Of a stretch of 64,000 nucleotides of DNA, positions 63,870 through 64,000 are shown piece after piece (within the stretch, counting starts at the first letter, position 1; every line of letters starts with the position of its first letter). A program made the translations under genes and the position numbers. Under the pieces are notes generated by a model. It was not told the origin of the DNA. It did no database searches and was given only the letters and a program-made list of their open reading frames with translations. The DNA is from Agapetus fuscipes (taxonomy: Eukaryota > Arthropoda > Insecta > Trichoptera > Glossosomatidae), in assembly GCA_951799405.1 (NCBI GenBank), contig OX637344.1:1488001-1552000 (forward strand). Reading direction: 5' to 3'.

Positions 63870-64000
63870 CTTGTCTTGTCTTGTATCCTGCCGCCATTCC
63901 TCTAGGGGTGGCCGGTACCTCCAGTGCCTCCACTTGACTCTGTCCTTGCATACTTCTTTCATCTCATCTAATTTCATCACCCTTTTCATGCATGCTCTTC
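63870..64000 (-). pseudogene. RTE-like LINE C-terminus, runs off the window
   Basis: CTTGT repeats, then on minus MKRVMKLDEMKEVCKDR and VKWRHW before a damaged end. Same tail as 10908-11320. Confidence 0.78.

Overview
The window looks like non-coding, repeat-saturated nuclear DNA of a eukaryote, most likely an arthropod (tentative: from the mix of LINE, SINE and DNA-transposon families and an arthropod-like 5S rRNA copy). It is AT-rich, has no operons and no long host gene. Only one convincing host exon is visible (4027-4183, minus). One long open frame exists (26932-29850, minus), the ORF2 of a Jockey/CR1-like LINE.

Nearly everything else is a palimpsest of mobile elements. Names used in the entries: LR = an RTE-like LINE family whose 3' tail, ending in runs of TTAGA/AATCT, is present about 30 times. 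SINE-A, SINE-B and SINE-C = three families with tRNA-like heads (A-box and B-box); A and B also occur fused. M-1 = a MITE of about 262 bp with terminal inverted repeats (TIRs) of about 30 bp. FB-1 and FB-2 = foldback elements built from degenerate short repeats pointing inward from both ends. HH = repeats carrying a hammerhead-ribozyme-like core. CR1/L2 and other LINE C-termini, hAT-, Harbinger- and mariner-like MITEs and two Ty3-like LTR remnants complete the set.

Layout: 0-5 kb FB-1, SINE-C, an inverted LR pair, an LTR remnant and the host exon; 5-12 kb SINE-A copies, FB-2 split by a CR1/L2 piece, an RTE piece; 12-20 kb SINE-B, solo LTR, hAT MITE, RT remnant, FB-1 with LR and M-1 inside it, and a perfect 133-bp-arm palindrome; 20-26 kb mostly unassigned AT-rich DNA with MITEs; 26.5-29.95 kb the LINE inside an LR copy; 30-42 kb SINEs, RTE pieces, a Jockey-like tail, MITEs; 42.4-44.95 kb a 2,273-bp DNA transposon inside an LR copy with a perfect 8-bp target duplication; 45-50 kb 5S-like sequence, SINEs and LR copies; 50-56 kb FB-1 elements hit by CR1 and M-1; 56-64 kb hAT with a SINE inside, LR inside LR, and a three-level nest M-1 > SINE-B > LR.

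The most novel signal is the HH group: at least four loci share CUGANGA, a short stem II of different but internally paired sequence, a GAA-like triplet and a short self-complementary stem III, with a pairing stem I at several. That is the layout of the minimal type I hammerheads known from Penelope-like retroelements.
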